Positions 22,757-33,446 of a stretch of DNA of 64,000 nucleotides are shown here, one piece after another. The DNA lies in the NCBI GenBank assembly GCA_010909165.1, contig VJWM01000186.1:124001-188000 (forward strand), read 5' to 3'. Position numbers and translations under genes: made by a program. Below the pieces are notes generated by a model, which saw only the letters and a list, made by a program, of their open reading frames with translations, searched no databases and was not told the origin of the DNA. Positions within the stretch are counted from its first letter, which is position 1; each line of letters begins with the position of its first letter. Source of the DNA: Anthoceros angustus. Taxonomy: Eukaryota; Streptophyta; Anthocerotopsida; Anthocerotales; Anthocerotaceae.

Positions 22757-25700
22757 TTGCTTGCCGTTGGAGAGTTCACAACGGCTGCCCTCACGCGCCG
22801 TTCGCCATCGGCGACAAATACTCACCATCGCCACTTTATTCTCACCCTCGCCTTCCTCGCGACACGAAGGAAAGAAGCACGCCTCCTTGTCAATCCTCGC
22901 GGCACAATGGTCCGACGCTCGGATCCGGAGTTCACAACGTACATGTACTGTCCATGCCCGAGTTGTGCAGGAAGCACCATTAAAATTCCGGCGCACATTT
23001 CGGCTCGGCACTACCAGCAAACAATCCGGTCTTGGTTCCGCGAGGTGTGTACTTCGATGTTTTTTTACAGCTCTTTCGTGGATGCGAACGATGATCTGCC
23101 TGACCCCCCTCATGCCCGCATTGAGTTCCGCCCGCAGGCCGATGCCCATTCTCATGAAGTTGGCAATGGCCACCCGCCTTCGACTGTACCTGTGGGGCCA
23201 GCCGATATTCGCGGTGACCACACCGCCTCACGCAAATGCGAGTGCAGGTGAACCCGCTGACCACACGGCGGATACAGGCGAGCCAATGCCGGATTTGGTG
23301 TATGGTTGTGAAAGAGAGGACATGCTGCGGACCTTGATGCGGACGCTAGGGTGGACACTGATGCGGACGCGCCTGCGGACCAGGACGCGCGTGCGGACCT
23401 TCATGCCGACGGAGGAGATTCTGTGGACTTGGATGAACTGTTGGCCGCTGCTGGTGTTCCCGACGTACCTGGCAAGGAGAGAGCATATGCCCGGGATGCT
23501 GCGGAAATGCCCTTGTTCACCATCGCAGAACCTTGCACCTCGAAAGAGTCCCGCTTAACTGCAACCCTGCTCTTGCTTTCCATTCAAACTCGTTATGGCA
23601 TACCTGACGTCGCGATGTCAGATTTATTGCAGGTTGTTGGGCTGCATTTGTTGCCTGAGAGGAATTCTCTGCCCAAGTCGATGACGGAGGCTAAAAAGAC
23701 ATTGTACTCCTTCGGGCCGCACTTCAAGAAAATTCATGCCTGTGTAAATGACTGCATGCTGTTTCGGGGCCCCTATGCGGACCACGCGGAATGCATTAAA
23801 TGCTCTGCAGACAGATATGTCGAGGGCAGTGGACTGCCAAACGGCGCTAGGAGAGCTCCCAGGAAAGTTCTGTGGCACTTTCCGCTGAAGGATAGGCTGG
23901 CCCGCATGTTTAGAGCACCAGACACTGCAAGGCTAATGACAGCGTACATGGATCTGCGGAGCACAGATGGGTCCATGGGCATAATGGCCGACACACCGGC
24001 ATGGGAGGTTTTAGATGGATTGGATGGCTTTGGCTCGGAACCCAGAAACATCCGTCTCGCTCTTGCAACGGACGGGTTTAACCCATTTGGACACAAGTCC
24101 ACAACTACATCTATATGGCCTGTTATGCTATTCTTACACAACCTTCCACCATGGCTAAGCACGAAATCCGCTTATACCATCATGCCGCTTATTGTGCCGG
24201 GCCCTCACATTGTGCCGAACTTTGATGTTTACATGGAACCTCTTTTGGAGGAGTTGAGAGACCTGTGGCATGGGATACCCATGGACGACTTCTCTTTCCC
24301 GGACAGCCCGCGACGGCGCTTCACGTTGCGAGCAGCTGTTTTGCACACCATAGCTGATTATCCGGGCATTGGCACACTCCACGGCTTTCAGGTGAAGGGT
24401 TCAAGGGCATGTGCGGAATGTTGGGATGGCTTAGACTCTCGCTGGGCCCACCACGTGCAGAAGGAGGAGTACCTTGGCTCCCGGCGGTGGCTTCCGCCCA
24501 ATCATCCCATGCGGCGGGTAGACATGGACCGGTACAACAATGAAGTGGAGCGGCCTCGTCCCAATCCCCTCGTTTGACGCTAATGGCGGACATGGAAAGA
24601 GAGATAATGCAACAAGAGTTGAGGGAGAGAGGCAAGTTTGGCACCGCCGCAAAAGCTTATGGTTTGATTACTGCCGTATTGGAGACACATCGAGGTGGAC
24701 ACAAAGGGATGTTATGCACATTGAGAAGAACAATGCGAGGCTTTGTGGCGGACCTTGATAGGAGAGAAAGATGATCTACGATCCCGTTTAGACATGGAAG
24801 AATACGGGGCAAGCATGAGCTATGGCCATTGCTAGGAATAGGAGACCTTCTTGCACCTCAGTATGTCTTATCCAAGCCGGACTTGGATATGGTTTTTGGA
24901 GATGCAGCCATACACCAATCGGATACGCATCAAACATCGCAAATCAAGGCCCGCAACTGGAACCTCAAAGCTCATGATTGGCATGTTGTCATGGAGATTT
25001 ATTTCCCTATTGTCTTACGGGACGAATCAAGCCCTCGATACAAAGCGTTGACGCCTCGAAACTATATCGGATATGCCAACGTCGGATTCCGGGGCATGAG
25101 GTTGGGAGAATGCAACAAGAGTGCATCAGGGTCATGTGTCAGTTGGAAAGAGAATTTCCACCCAACTTGTTTGATATTTCGACGCATCTCATTATTCACT
25201 TGGTGGATGATGTTGCGGCATTGGGCCCGGTAAGTGTGCGCTGGATGTATCCTGTGGAGAGGTATTTGGGGAGCAGGAAGGACACTATTAGACAGCGTAG
25301 CAAACCCGAGGGCAGTATGGCGGAGGGATATGTGAGGGAGGAATCTTTGCTGTATGCTAAGTCGTACCTTAGTGAACACTATCCTCAATCGTCCCATATT
25401 TGGAGCGATAAGTTCATGAAGAATGCGACAGGAAAGGCATTAGGCATGGGACGCCCATACAAGTTTACGACGCCGGAGTTGCACCAGGTCCACACTTTCA
25501 TCTTGGTCCACATCCAAATCTTAGACCCATTCTTGCAGCAGTACAAGGAGGAAGTGGAACAAGGAGTAACGACGGAGCCATCTTTTCGTGCATGGATCCA
25601 TGCCGGCAGATTCAGCCGGTGGGAAGATTCATCCATCTCACGACGATGTGGCTGCGATTATGGACGGGCCGTCCCTTTGGGCCACGGCATGCACATGGCA

Positions 25701-26080
25701 TGCAAGGAAGCCACCTTGGACGATCGCCGCCGAAGAGTCGAAAGTGACACAGGACAGCGGTGTGTTCACCCGGTACGTCATGGGGGACGAAGGGGAGCGG
25801 ACTTACTATGGCCATGTCCAAGAAATCCTGCGGGTCTCGTTTTGGGGTACGAACCACTCATCCCGAAGGTGAAGTGGTTCGAGTGCAATCCGCAGATCTC
25901 CTTCGTTGATAGAAACGATCACGAGGTTTCCACCGCGTGTTCACTAGGCGCTATTATGCGTATCGGGCGGATGATGTCGATACCCCATTCATATGGCCAA
26001 ATCAAGTGACCCGATGTATTCTACATGCGATGGGCAGAGAAGAGAGGGGTGGGCATTAGCGTGCCCACTCCCGCGGGGTG
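22757..26080 (+). pseudogene. CACTA TNP2-type transposase (Transposase_21), frameshifted
   Basis: Pieces follow TNP2 order. An N-terminal Cys cluster (YCPCPSCAG, near 22945) is followed by a spacer with a possible GT donor at 23248-23249. A long frame (about 23351-24577) includes LATDGFNPFG, IVPGPHIVPNFDVYMEPLLE, LHGFQVKGSRACAEC and RRWLPPNHPMRR. After a shift comes RDVMHIEKN (near 24710), then LKAHDWHVVMEIYFPIVL (24964-25017). The block EREFPPNLFDISTHLIIHLV to VRWMYPVERYLGSRKD lies at about 25145-25280, followed by MAEGYVREESLL. A final DUF4216-like piece, PFIWPNQVTR, is near 25984. At least four frame changes break the gene, several of which could be introns or sequence errors. The family cuts and pastes the element by binding its ends. 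Confidence 0.87.
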
Positions 26081-26879
26081 GAGGGAGGACGAAGGAGGAA
26101 GCGTGATGGACAACGTGGGCGGCTTTCGGATAGGAAGTGAAACGATCCATTGAAACCCTAACTAACGAAACCCTCTACTACCCGCATGTATGGACGGCTT
26201 ACAAGCTCAATTACGCCTTTAGGCTAATAACAAGAGATGCAGATAACGATTCGCACTATTCCCGAGATGTCGGATGTTCGAAGTCAACAACAATTACGCT
26301 CTATGCCATCGTCTTCTTTTCCATAAAACTATCCATATGCGGAAGGTGGCGACCTCGGTCATTTATGGCGGGCTTTGTCCGCAGCGTCTCTCCACAGCTT
26401 TAAGAAGGACCCACCAAGTTTGGCGCTCATCCACGAACCAAGCCCAAACATCGAGAGCCGGCACCAAGTCCATCCACTGTGTGATTTCAAGTAAACACCT
26501 CCCTACCTCCTGCACGCGCCTGCGAGCATCCAAGGCATCTGCGTCAGACTCCGGTAGAACCCGTGGCGAGCTCCTTCTTCGCGATTCGGGCGCGGCGGGC
26601 GGTGGCGACGCCCGAGCCGACCAGTGCGGATGATGCTCTCCATCTCCGTCAGAAAAGGATCCCTATTGCCGGCGTCATCGGGTGCAGCAGCCATTGCCGA
26701 GACACTTTCCACCGATGCCTGCAAGTGCACAAAAGCGGTGGTGAGCGGGAAGGTCGGGCGCGGAAGGACGGAACGCATGAAAGTGAAGAGGTCGTCACCA
26801 CACAAGACAAGCTTGCCGCGGAGCGCAGGCACGCAGTTTGGAACAATGGCCCCGAGGAATGGCTAACCATCGATGAATT

Positions 26880-27711
26880 ATAGAAATGCGCGCTCGCATC
26901 ACGGCGCGCATGTATGCGGAAAATATGGACATTTTCCACCGATGCTGCACAAGCGTGCTGCGGGAATCAAGTTAGCAGCGGCAGTAAAGATTTTGTTCAG
27001 CTGCATGCACGCGCCGCAACAGCCCATTGCCTGACAAGCATGTAGGTGTGTCTGCGAAAACAAGTGAATGGTGAGGGTGATGTATGCGGAACACATGGAC
27101 ATGTACCACATACTGCAATGAAGGTCATGTGCCATGTATAGGCAGAAAGATGGGATGCCGGAGGATATACCCTTCGATAATGGTGTGTAGCAAAACATCG
27201 AAAAACCCACGAATACTGGTACTTATTGATTCCCGCCACCCAAGGACGACAGGCATATGGATGTATGGACACCACATACACACATGAAGCTAATGTGACA
27301 TATATAGACAAGAGGTTGGGAGGACGGATGAATTATCCTTGGATAATGGAACGGGATACCCTAAACCCTAATAGTGTATTAATACATTCAATAATGTATT
27401 AATACACCGACTAATGGTACTTAATTATTCCCGACACCCAAGGACGACCGGCCTATAAATCTTTGGCGCATGTATGCGGAAAATATGGACATTTTCCACA
27501 TACGGACATGTGGTCATGTGACATATGTAGGCACGAACCGACATGTGACATATGTAGGCACGGAACCGACATGATCCTTGGCAAACCAACGATGCCGCAT
27601 AAATTTGTCCTTGGAGAATGGTATATATTAATATCCAGAATTAAACATGGACAATGCTACTGCATTATGCCCGACACCCAAGGACGACCGGCCTATAAAT
27701 GGTGAGGGCCT
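26880..27711. repeat. Degenerate minisatellite in CACTA interior
   Basis: Repeated words ATGTATGCGGAAAATATGGA (26909 and 27471), ATGTATGCGGAACACATGGA (27081) and CACCCAAGGACGACCGGCCT (27437 and 27676) recur through about 0.8 kb. The unit GGACATTTTCCAC is partly palindromic. The last copy contains CCTATAAAT just upstream of an ATG at 27712 and could act as a promoter. Confidence 0.7.
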
Positions 27712-28167
27712 ATGGATGGAGATGCGAACGAGTCATCTCTGTTCTGCAGCGATGCGCGGAATGGCTCAACGGACACAAAAAGTGGCGCGCGTACAAGGGA
27801 GGGCGTCGGGAGGATGTGCGAACCCGCACATCCATACCCTAGGACATTGTCTGTGGAGGCAGAGCAGATGAAGGTCCGTAGGTCTGCACGACTGGCGGAG
27901 GTGAATTTGAAGGAGAAGGCATCGACTGCCCACGCGGCCATACAACGGACAACACGCCATCCCGAAAATACAAAGAGATGCCAGATAACACGGAGGAACT
28001 TGCAGGAAGCGGTTCGTGATTCGATTCTTGCAGAATGTGTGCACATATGGGCGGAGGATGACGTCATTGGGGAATCTTGTTCGATTGGGAGCTCGGGTAT
28101 GCACCCGCCTCTCTTTGGAATAGAGACACGGTACTTGGTAACCAGCCCTCATCTGAGGAAGAAGTAG
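27712..28167 (+). CDS. Possible small ORF within CACTA, unknown
   Basis: 151 codons starting with ATG 13 bases after a TATAAAT-like word. The product is basic in the middle (KVRRSARLAEVNLKEKAS) and shows no recognised domain. It might be a 5' exon of the tnpA-like gene or simply open by chance; its GC content does not differ clearly from its surroundings. Confidence 0.25.
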   Translation: MDGDANESSLFCSDARNGSTDTKSGARTREGVGRMCEPAHPYPRTLSVEAEQMKVRRSARLAEVNLKEKASTAHAAIQRTTRHPENTKRCQITRRNLQEAVRDSILAECVHIWAEDDVIGESCSIGSSGMHPPLFGIETRYLVTSPHLRKK

Positions 28168-29415
28168 GGAAATGCTGGAATGAATATCACACAGCCCTTT
28201 CTTAGATGGAAAGGGCAAGCCGATGACGGCGTGTTTGGCAGTGGCTTTGTTGCGATTGCATTGTGAACGATGAGATTCATGTATGAAACTTGCCTTCCCT
28301 GGCACGCGTTGCAAAGCCGGTTGTAACGAAGAGGAGTAAAGGAAACGTGTAACACTTGTCACCCTATGCGTCAGCCATGCAATTGGAATGAGAACGGGTG
28401 GCATGCGGATAACAGGAATGGAAAACGGCTGTAGTCCAGTGTAACAGTCGATCAGTGTGGCGAGTCCATCGGTTTTCTCGCTCTGCATGTAAGGATGTGC
28501 CGGCAATAAATTGCCGTGTCAAAAACTATTCCCAGCAATTCCAGCAATTGAAAACATCGGCGGCTGTCAGCGGGAGAGGCGGAGGGAGGGTCTGGCGGTT
28601 TCGGCCTGCCATGTCGAGATGGAGTCGAAGGGAACAAGTTTCCCTTTTGCTGGTGATTTCGGTCACATGGCGCGGGCAGGAGTCAAGTGCGAACGGGTGG
28701 TCTTTTGTCCGGCGGCACGGTGCGGCGGAGGGGGCGGGAACTGACGGGTTTGAAAGAGGCTACAATCTGCGCCATTCCGCCGGTTTGCCATCTCGTTTAC
28801 GCTGCCTTCCCATCTTGCGCTTTATCCTAACCAAGTACGAAATGCCTTGCACATCGACAGGACCCAGCATTCGTGAGTCCGGCAATTCCTCGCCGGTTCC
28901 AGGAGAACTCCAGCTTCGAAGACATGGTTTCGAAGTGCCTATACCTTTGCCGGACACGGTTAGTTTGAACATGTTCATGATGTCCGTTTGATACTAAAGC
29001 TTTGGCAGGCGCCGTCCTGTACCTTGGTCACGGTGACAACAGAATTTGCTGTTCAGAAGGAAGCATACGACGTCTTCTGGCTGCAAACTGACTGCCGCGA
29101 TGTCGTGGTTGACAGGGCGCAGAATTTCCAGAAGGGTGGACATTGGGAGCACATGGAAATGCCATATGGGATCCGGATGCAGATGCAGGAGGACATGGAT
29201 GTTGGGGAGGACCTCGCCTGGAGGAAAATGTCCCGGACGAGGTTCCAGATTCACAGCAAGATGCCGAGTGTAATGGCACGCCGGGTAGTGCCCGCGTAGC
29301 TCGCCTTGCAGCAGCCCTCCACGAAGTGTGGGCGGGGAATTTTGCAGCTGCAGGCGGTCAACGGGCGGAGGCACCATGTTGCTGCAAACATGGGCCAGCA
29401 GCTGTTGTGGACGAC
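28168..29415. other. CACTA interior, no gene clearly supported
   Basis: Overlapping open frames on both strands reflect high GC rather than visible domains. The plus-strand frame 28455-28991 and the frame from 29143 into the next entry may be 5' exons of the tnpA-like gene, but I see no family motif. Confidence 0.4.
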
Positions 29416-30909
29416 ATGGACAACAAGGAGCTGGTCGGAGCAATACTACGGAAAAGGGGATTGCAGTGGCTCCAAGACCAGCAGTTGGAGCTAACAGGTG
29501 GCGGGCAAGAGGAAGGGAATGTGGCGAAGCCCGGGCTTCGCCACCATTGACATTTGGTGGCCTCAGTGTGCCACGGCACAAGAAGTTCATGGAAGTCATC
29601 CGCAGCAAAGCTGCAAACGAGATTCCGGGCAAATGGAGCGACTTGTCGCAGGCAAGGAGGAAGGAACTGTGCAGTGAAGTGGCTTCACAGTTCCCAGATC
29701 TCCTGGTGAAGTCCATGATTAGGTCGGAGTTTAGTCAGTACACCCGAACGCGGAACAACAGATATGTGGAGGCAGCAAAGGCATACGCCTTAGCGGAGAA
29801 GAGAGTAGGGAAAAAAAAAGCCGCAGCTTTGAAACCTCCACTGGCGGATGAAAAGGTGTGGAGGGATATTGTCACATGGGCACGAGTTGAACTCAGACAA
29901 CACGGGAACTTTTTGCCGTCGAAGGCATCGCTTGCAGCAAAGGCGAGATTGGAGAAATCCAATGGACAAGGGCCAAACCCATGGGGCCAGTGTGGACGCG
30001 CTGGCTGGGAGTTCAAGTTCCAAGAAAAGTATGGGAGAGCCCCAACCGACGAAGAATGCGAATTTGGTGCACTCCGGCCACTAGCGAAAATGCATGAACT
30101 GTGGGATGTGATGAAGCGGGGAGAACCACCTGTGGCAGACTTTCTGAAAGATCTGCGGGTCATAATAAGGGCTCAACGCGATGCCAAAACCCTTGAGGCC
30201 AAACGCAATTCAGGTAAGTGTGCAGGAATTAATTCCGATTCGGATGTTGGTGCTTCAGATGAGGATGAAGACGGTGGGGAAGAGCCGGATGGGGATGACA
30301 CATACCAGGACACAAATTCCGAGGACGAGGTGCTTGGAGGACGAGGGGACGGAGAAGAGTATGCAGAAGAGGGGGAAGGGACGGGTGCGCATGGGGATGA
30401 AGACAACGGGCAGAATGGAAAAAGCGTTGGCATCTCACACATATGCACATCGGAGTCACTAGGTGGAGGGGCATCGGCGTCAGACAACGACGATTTCGAG
30501 GAAGTGTATACTCGTTCTCGGAGCGCGACAGGAAAAGCAGCGCCGATAGGTGGCCACGTCTTGGCGTAGAGGCGAGATAGCGAGGCCCGGCGTGGCGGTG
30601 AAGACAAAGGCCTCGGCGTCGAAGGGGAAGGAGAGAGGCGCGAAGTCCAGGGTGAGACGTACTGATGGACTCATGAGGTTTGGGCTGCCTGTTAGTTCTG
30701 CACTAATGTTTCTTCTCATGCATGCACAACCGGTCATGGACGTCGTCAATGTGGAGGGCCTGCAACCATCCGCCGAAGAGAACCAACGATGGAAAGGCAC
30801 AAAGCGGAAAGGAGCACAGCCTGTATCACGGAATGCGAAAAGAGCCAAAGGCCGCAAAAGTGTCATGAGCGGTACAGCAGTCAAATACGCCGCACGCGAG
30901 TATAATTAG
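29416..30909 (+). pseudogene. tnpA-like DNA-binding protein gene of CACTA
   Basis: Begins with ATG at 29416 (DNKELVGAILRKRGLQWLQD), shifts frame near 29540, and runs as the main frame to 30569. The basic, Trp-containing helical core (KFMEVIRSKAANEIPGKWSD to GRAPTDEECEFGALRP, about 29580-30100) resembles the second, DNA-binding gene of plant CACTA elements (TNPA / En-Spm Ptta group). A strongly acidic region (SDEDEDGGEEPDGDD) and a Ser/Gly stretch follow. A C-terminal basic tail with KRKGAQPVSRNAKRAKGRK lies in a third frame (about 30550-30909) and looks like a nuclear signal. The first and last pieces share one frame, so a middle two-shift error or splicing is possible. The role, binding subterminal repeats, is inferred. 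Confidence 0.55.
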
Positions 30910-31485
30910 ATGTCGAGGCCGCAGAAACTACAAAACCCATGAAATGACATAGACATGTGCTTAGCAGTGGGTGTAACCCCTGGTGTATTGTGATTTTTGA
31001 CCCGAAATAACGCGACTTCCTGTATAGCATCAGCTTCGTATGCACGACGTATGTATCAAATGACGCGGACATGACGGCATACTGTCGACATACAGATCGG
31101 ACGTATGTCACAGTTCGTGAGACGACATGGGGCCCGTGGGATGTACATGCCACATGTCCGGCGGGCGTACGGGACATGAGCCGTTGCACACCGCCGAAAG
31201 GACCAGCGACGCGTGGAATGATTCGGAGCGAGAGGGATGTCGAGCGTGTTAAGTTTGAAAACAAACCCGATGGGTAATTAATGCGTGGACCGGAAGGCCA
31301 CAAACTCGACAAGGCGGAACCGAACTCGACTCACCAAACCGCCCCAAAGTGTGTAACAAATTTTGTTGTCACGACCTTCATGTTACAGGTTTTGTAACAG
31401 ATCCGAGGCCCGGGACACGGCCTAATCCATGTTACAAAACCGGCATAAACGTTACAAAAACCCCGAATCCTGTTATAAAACACCA

Positions 31486-31513
31486 TAACATGGACACCAT
31501 GTTTCTAGTAGTG
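31486..31513. repeat. CACTA right terminal inverted repeat
   Basis: Inverse complement of the left end, finishing GTTTCTAGTAGTG. Immediately inside are repeated TGTTACA / GTAACA words at about 31352, 31381, 31395, 31430 and 31450, matching the subterminal repeats of the left side. The 3 bases after it, AGG, duplicate those before the left end. Confidence 0.92.
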
Positions 31514-33150
31514 AGGTGAAGATTTTGAAGTGCAGAATATGGTCCCCCTCTAGCGAGGTGCCCACTCTTCAGTATCCTCATAGGGATATTGCTTCTATAC
31601 AGGGCCTTCGAGTTTTAGGGGTCCCAGTGGGGCCCCCTATTTTTGTACAGGAATTCGTGGATGCGGCTTTGGAGGAGGACCTGGCACATATCACTGATCT
31701 CTCCCAATTAGGGGATCCACACGTGACATTCAATATTCTATCTTCGTGTTTTGCGCGCCAGCCAGGCTACCTCCTTCGCACAGTTCCGCCCTTCTCGAGA
31801 TTCTTGTCCAGCCTGAGGGGTTTTGATAAGCAGGTTATGCAGGCGCTGGCCGACATCATTGGCCCAAACATCTTCAAGTGCGCTGCTGGGGACTTGGCAA
31901 GGAGATAGGTATCCCTCCTTGTCACCTTTGGGGGCACTGGTCTCTTGGCTACGGAAGCCTCAGCGCCGGCAGCTTTCCTTGGGAGTTGGGCCCTCTCTTC
32001 TCCCATCTTGGTCTCTTACTTCGTCATTAGGAATTCTCGCATTCTGGAGTCTTTCGTCGCGTGAGTGGAGGAAGGCGATTTTCCCCTGTAGATGGCCCTC
32101 TGTTTGGCTAGAGGTTCCCTACCCATAGATGCTAGGGCAGCCTTATCTTCTTTTGCTTCGCTCACCGAGGCCAGATTCTGGGGCCTTCACGCGTCCCTCC
32201 TGGAGAAGCAATATCGGCAGGCGCAAGTGGCCTTTCTTCGGGACTCGTCCATCCCTAGGGCGGCTCGTGCCCGTCTCCGCTCTTGTTGAGGTAAGGGAGC
32301 AGGTTCATAACTTCTTGCGCGGTCTTGCGTCCAAGCTTTCCGAATCGCACCAGCCTCTTTTTCTACCGCAATGAGGTTTCGCTTGGGCCTGATCCAGCCT
32401 TCGGCCTGCTCTCTCCATGCTTGCAGCTGTGGGGCACCCCTCGACGACTCGGGTACTCACCTTACTCGTCCTGGGCGGCGCATTGTTCACATGGCTGCTT
32501 CACACGCCATGTTTCGATGGCCAAGGAGGGAGGCTTCTTTTCTTACAGGGAGCGCCCTTATACTCTGCCTAACGGGGTTTCCCTTCAGGCAGACCTTTTT
32601 TTGGCCCGGGGGACCAAGTTTCGGTTGCAGATATGCTTGTCAATGACCCTACTCGGGATTCCGTCAATGAGTATGTGATCCTCAACCCTTCAGGGTAGGC
32701 AACGGAGGGATGTGCCACGGCGAAGGTTCGTAAGTACTCTCCCATGCAGCAGGGGGCACACCTTCATCCCCCTCACCATCAAGATCCATGGGGCCATGGG
32801 CAAGGCCTTTTCTAAGTTTCTGAAGAGCTGTGGTAGGGAGTACCACAGCCGCAAGAACGGGGTTGGCCTCCCTCTTTCATGTATCGTGGCTTTCTATAGG
32901 CAACGGCTGTCCATCGCCCTGCAACGGGCATTGGCCAACGCGATATATAGGACAACGGAGAGTGCAGGGTAGGCGGTTTTTTCGGCACTGGTGGTGAATA
33001 GGCCCTTTCATATCCCCGATTTTGATATCCTTGGTGCAATAGGCAGTTACAAGACTGGCGACAACAAGAGTTAGTCCCCCATGGTCTGGTGGCCTCATCC
33101 TTAAGGGTCTCTTCTCATGGGTAGATAGGTTTCCCATCTCCTTTTCATAA
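31514..33150 (+). mobile_element. LINE remnant, 3' part of the split element
   Basis: Continues the RT protein after the CACTA element: VKILKCRIWSP, then VLGVPVGPPIFVQEFVDAAL, DLSQLGDPHVTFNILSSCFA and a downstream GGTGLLATEASAPAAFLGSW. A zinc-type C-terminus follows (CGAPLDDSGTHLTRP, near 32430-32475) and a terminal stretch to about 33150 (LPLSCIVAFYRQRLSIALQ, then PFHIPDFDILGAIGSYKTG). Many stops and shifts show decay. The region 31517-31908 is nearly parallel to 63600-63925 of the second LINE. Confidence 0.8.
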
Positions 33151-33446
33151 TAAAATCTCATGTTTACGTTCTAATAGAAGATTGTATGAAACATGCAACA
33201 CATGCATTTTTTAATATGGCAGCTACTAATTAATTTTTTATTTCTTTTAATTCTTCATCTTTCTACTATATCTCACCGGTGTTATTACTATTAAGCAATT
33301 TCCTGCATATATTGCTGGAAGGTGGGCCAGGGCCATCCGATCCCTAGCGCGCCGCGCCGCGCCGCCCTCCACCACCATTTTTACTCTTCGCAGCCAGCTC
33401 CAGTTAGTTCTTTCTCGACTCTCTCTCACACCTTGCCGCAGCGGCG
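33151..33446 (+). promoter_or_regulatory. V-PPase upstream region and 5' leader
   Basis: AT-rich promoter-like sequence (33160-33300) passes into a GC-rich leader with a GCGCC-type microsatellite (33348-33366) and CT-rich runs before the ATG at 33447. No convincing TATA box was found at a usual distance. Confidence 0.4.

Larger units (their letters stand above)
20155..31513. mobile_element. CACTA (En/Spm) DNA transposon, complete ends, 11.36 kb
   Basis: Starts CACTACTAGAAACATGGTG (20155) and ends with its inverted complement at 31513. Both sides carry a 3-bp AGG duplication (20152-20154 and 31514-31516), the usual CACTA target-site length. Excision restores the LINE reading frame across the junction (LNLK then VKILKCRIWSP). 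Inside are a tnp2-type transposase (about 22.9-26.1 kb), a tnpA-like gene (about 29.4-30.9 kb), an antisense ORF (21113-22087) and several minisatellites. Subterminal regions hold many TGTTACA/TGTAACA words in both orientations (20180-20300 and 31350-31500), as expected for TNPA binding sites. tnp2 is broken by frameshifts, so the copy is probably not autonomous unless those are sequence errors. Confidence 0.93.

Noticed and set aside
26503-26939. Overlapping ORFs on both strands inside CACTA
   Set aside because: Frames on both strands are open because of high GC content; no domain, no consistent start, no relation to tnp2 or tnpA.
30173-30607. Minus-strand 144-codon ORF rich in Ser and Pro
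   Set aside because: It is the shadow of the acidic Asp/Glu stretch of the tnpA-like gene; GAN codons on one strand read as Ser/Pro-rich codons on the other.
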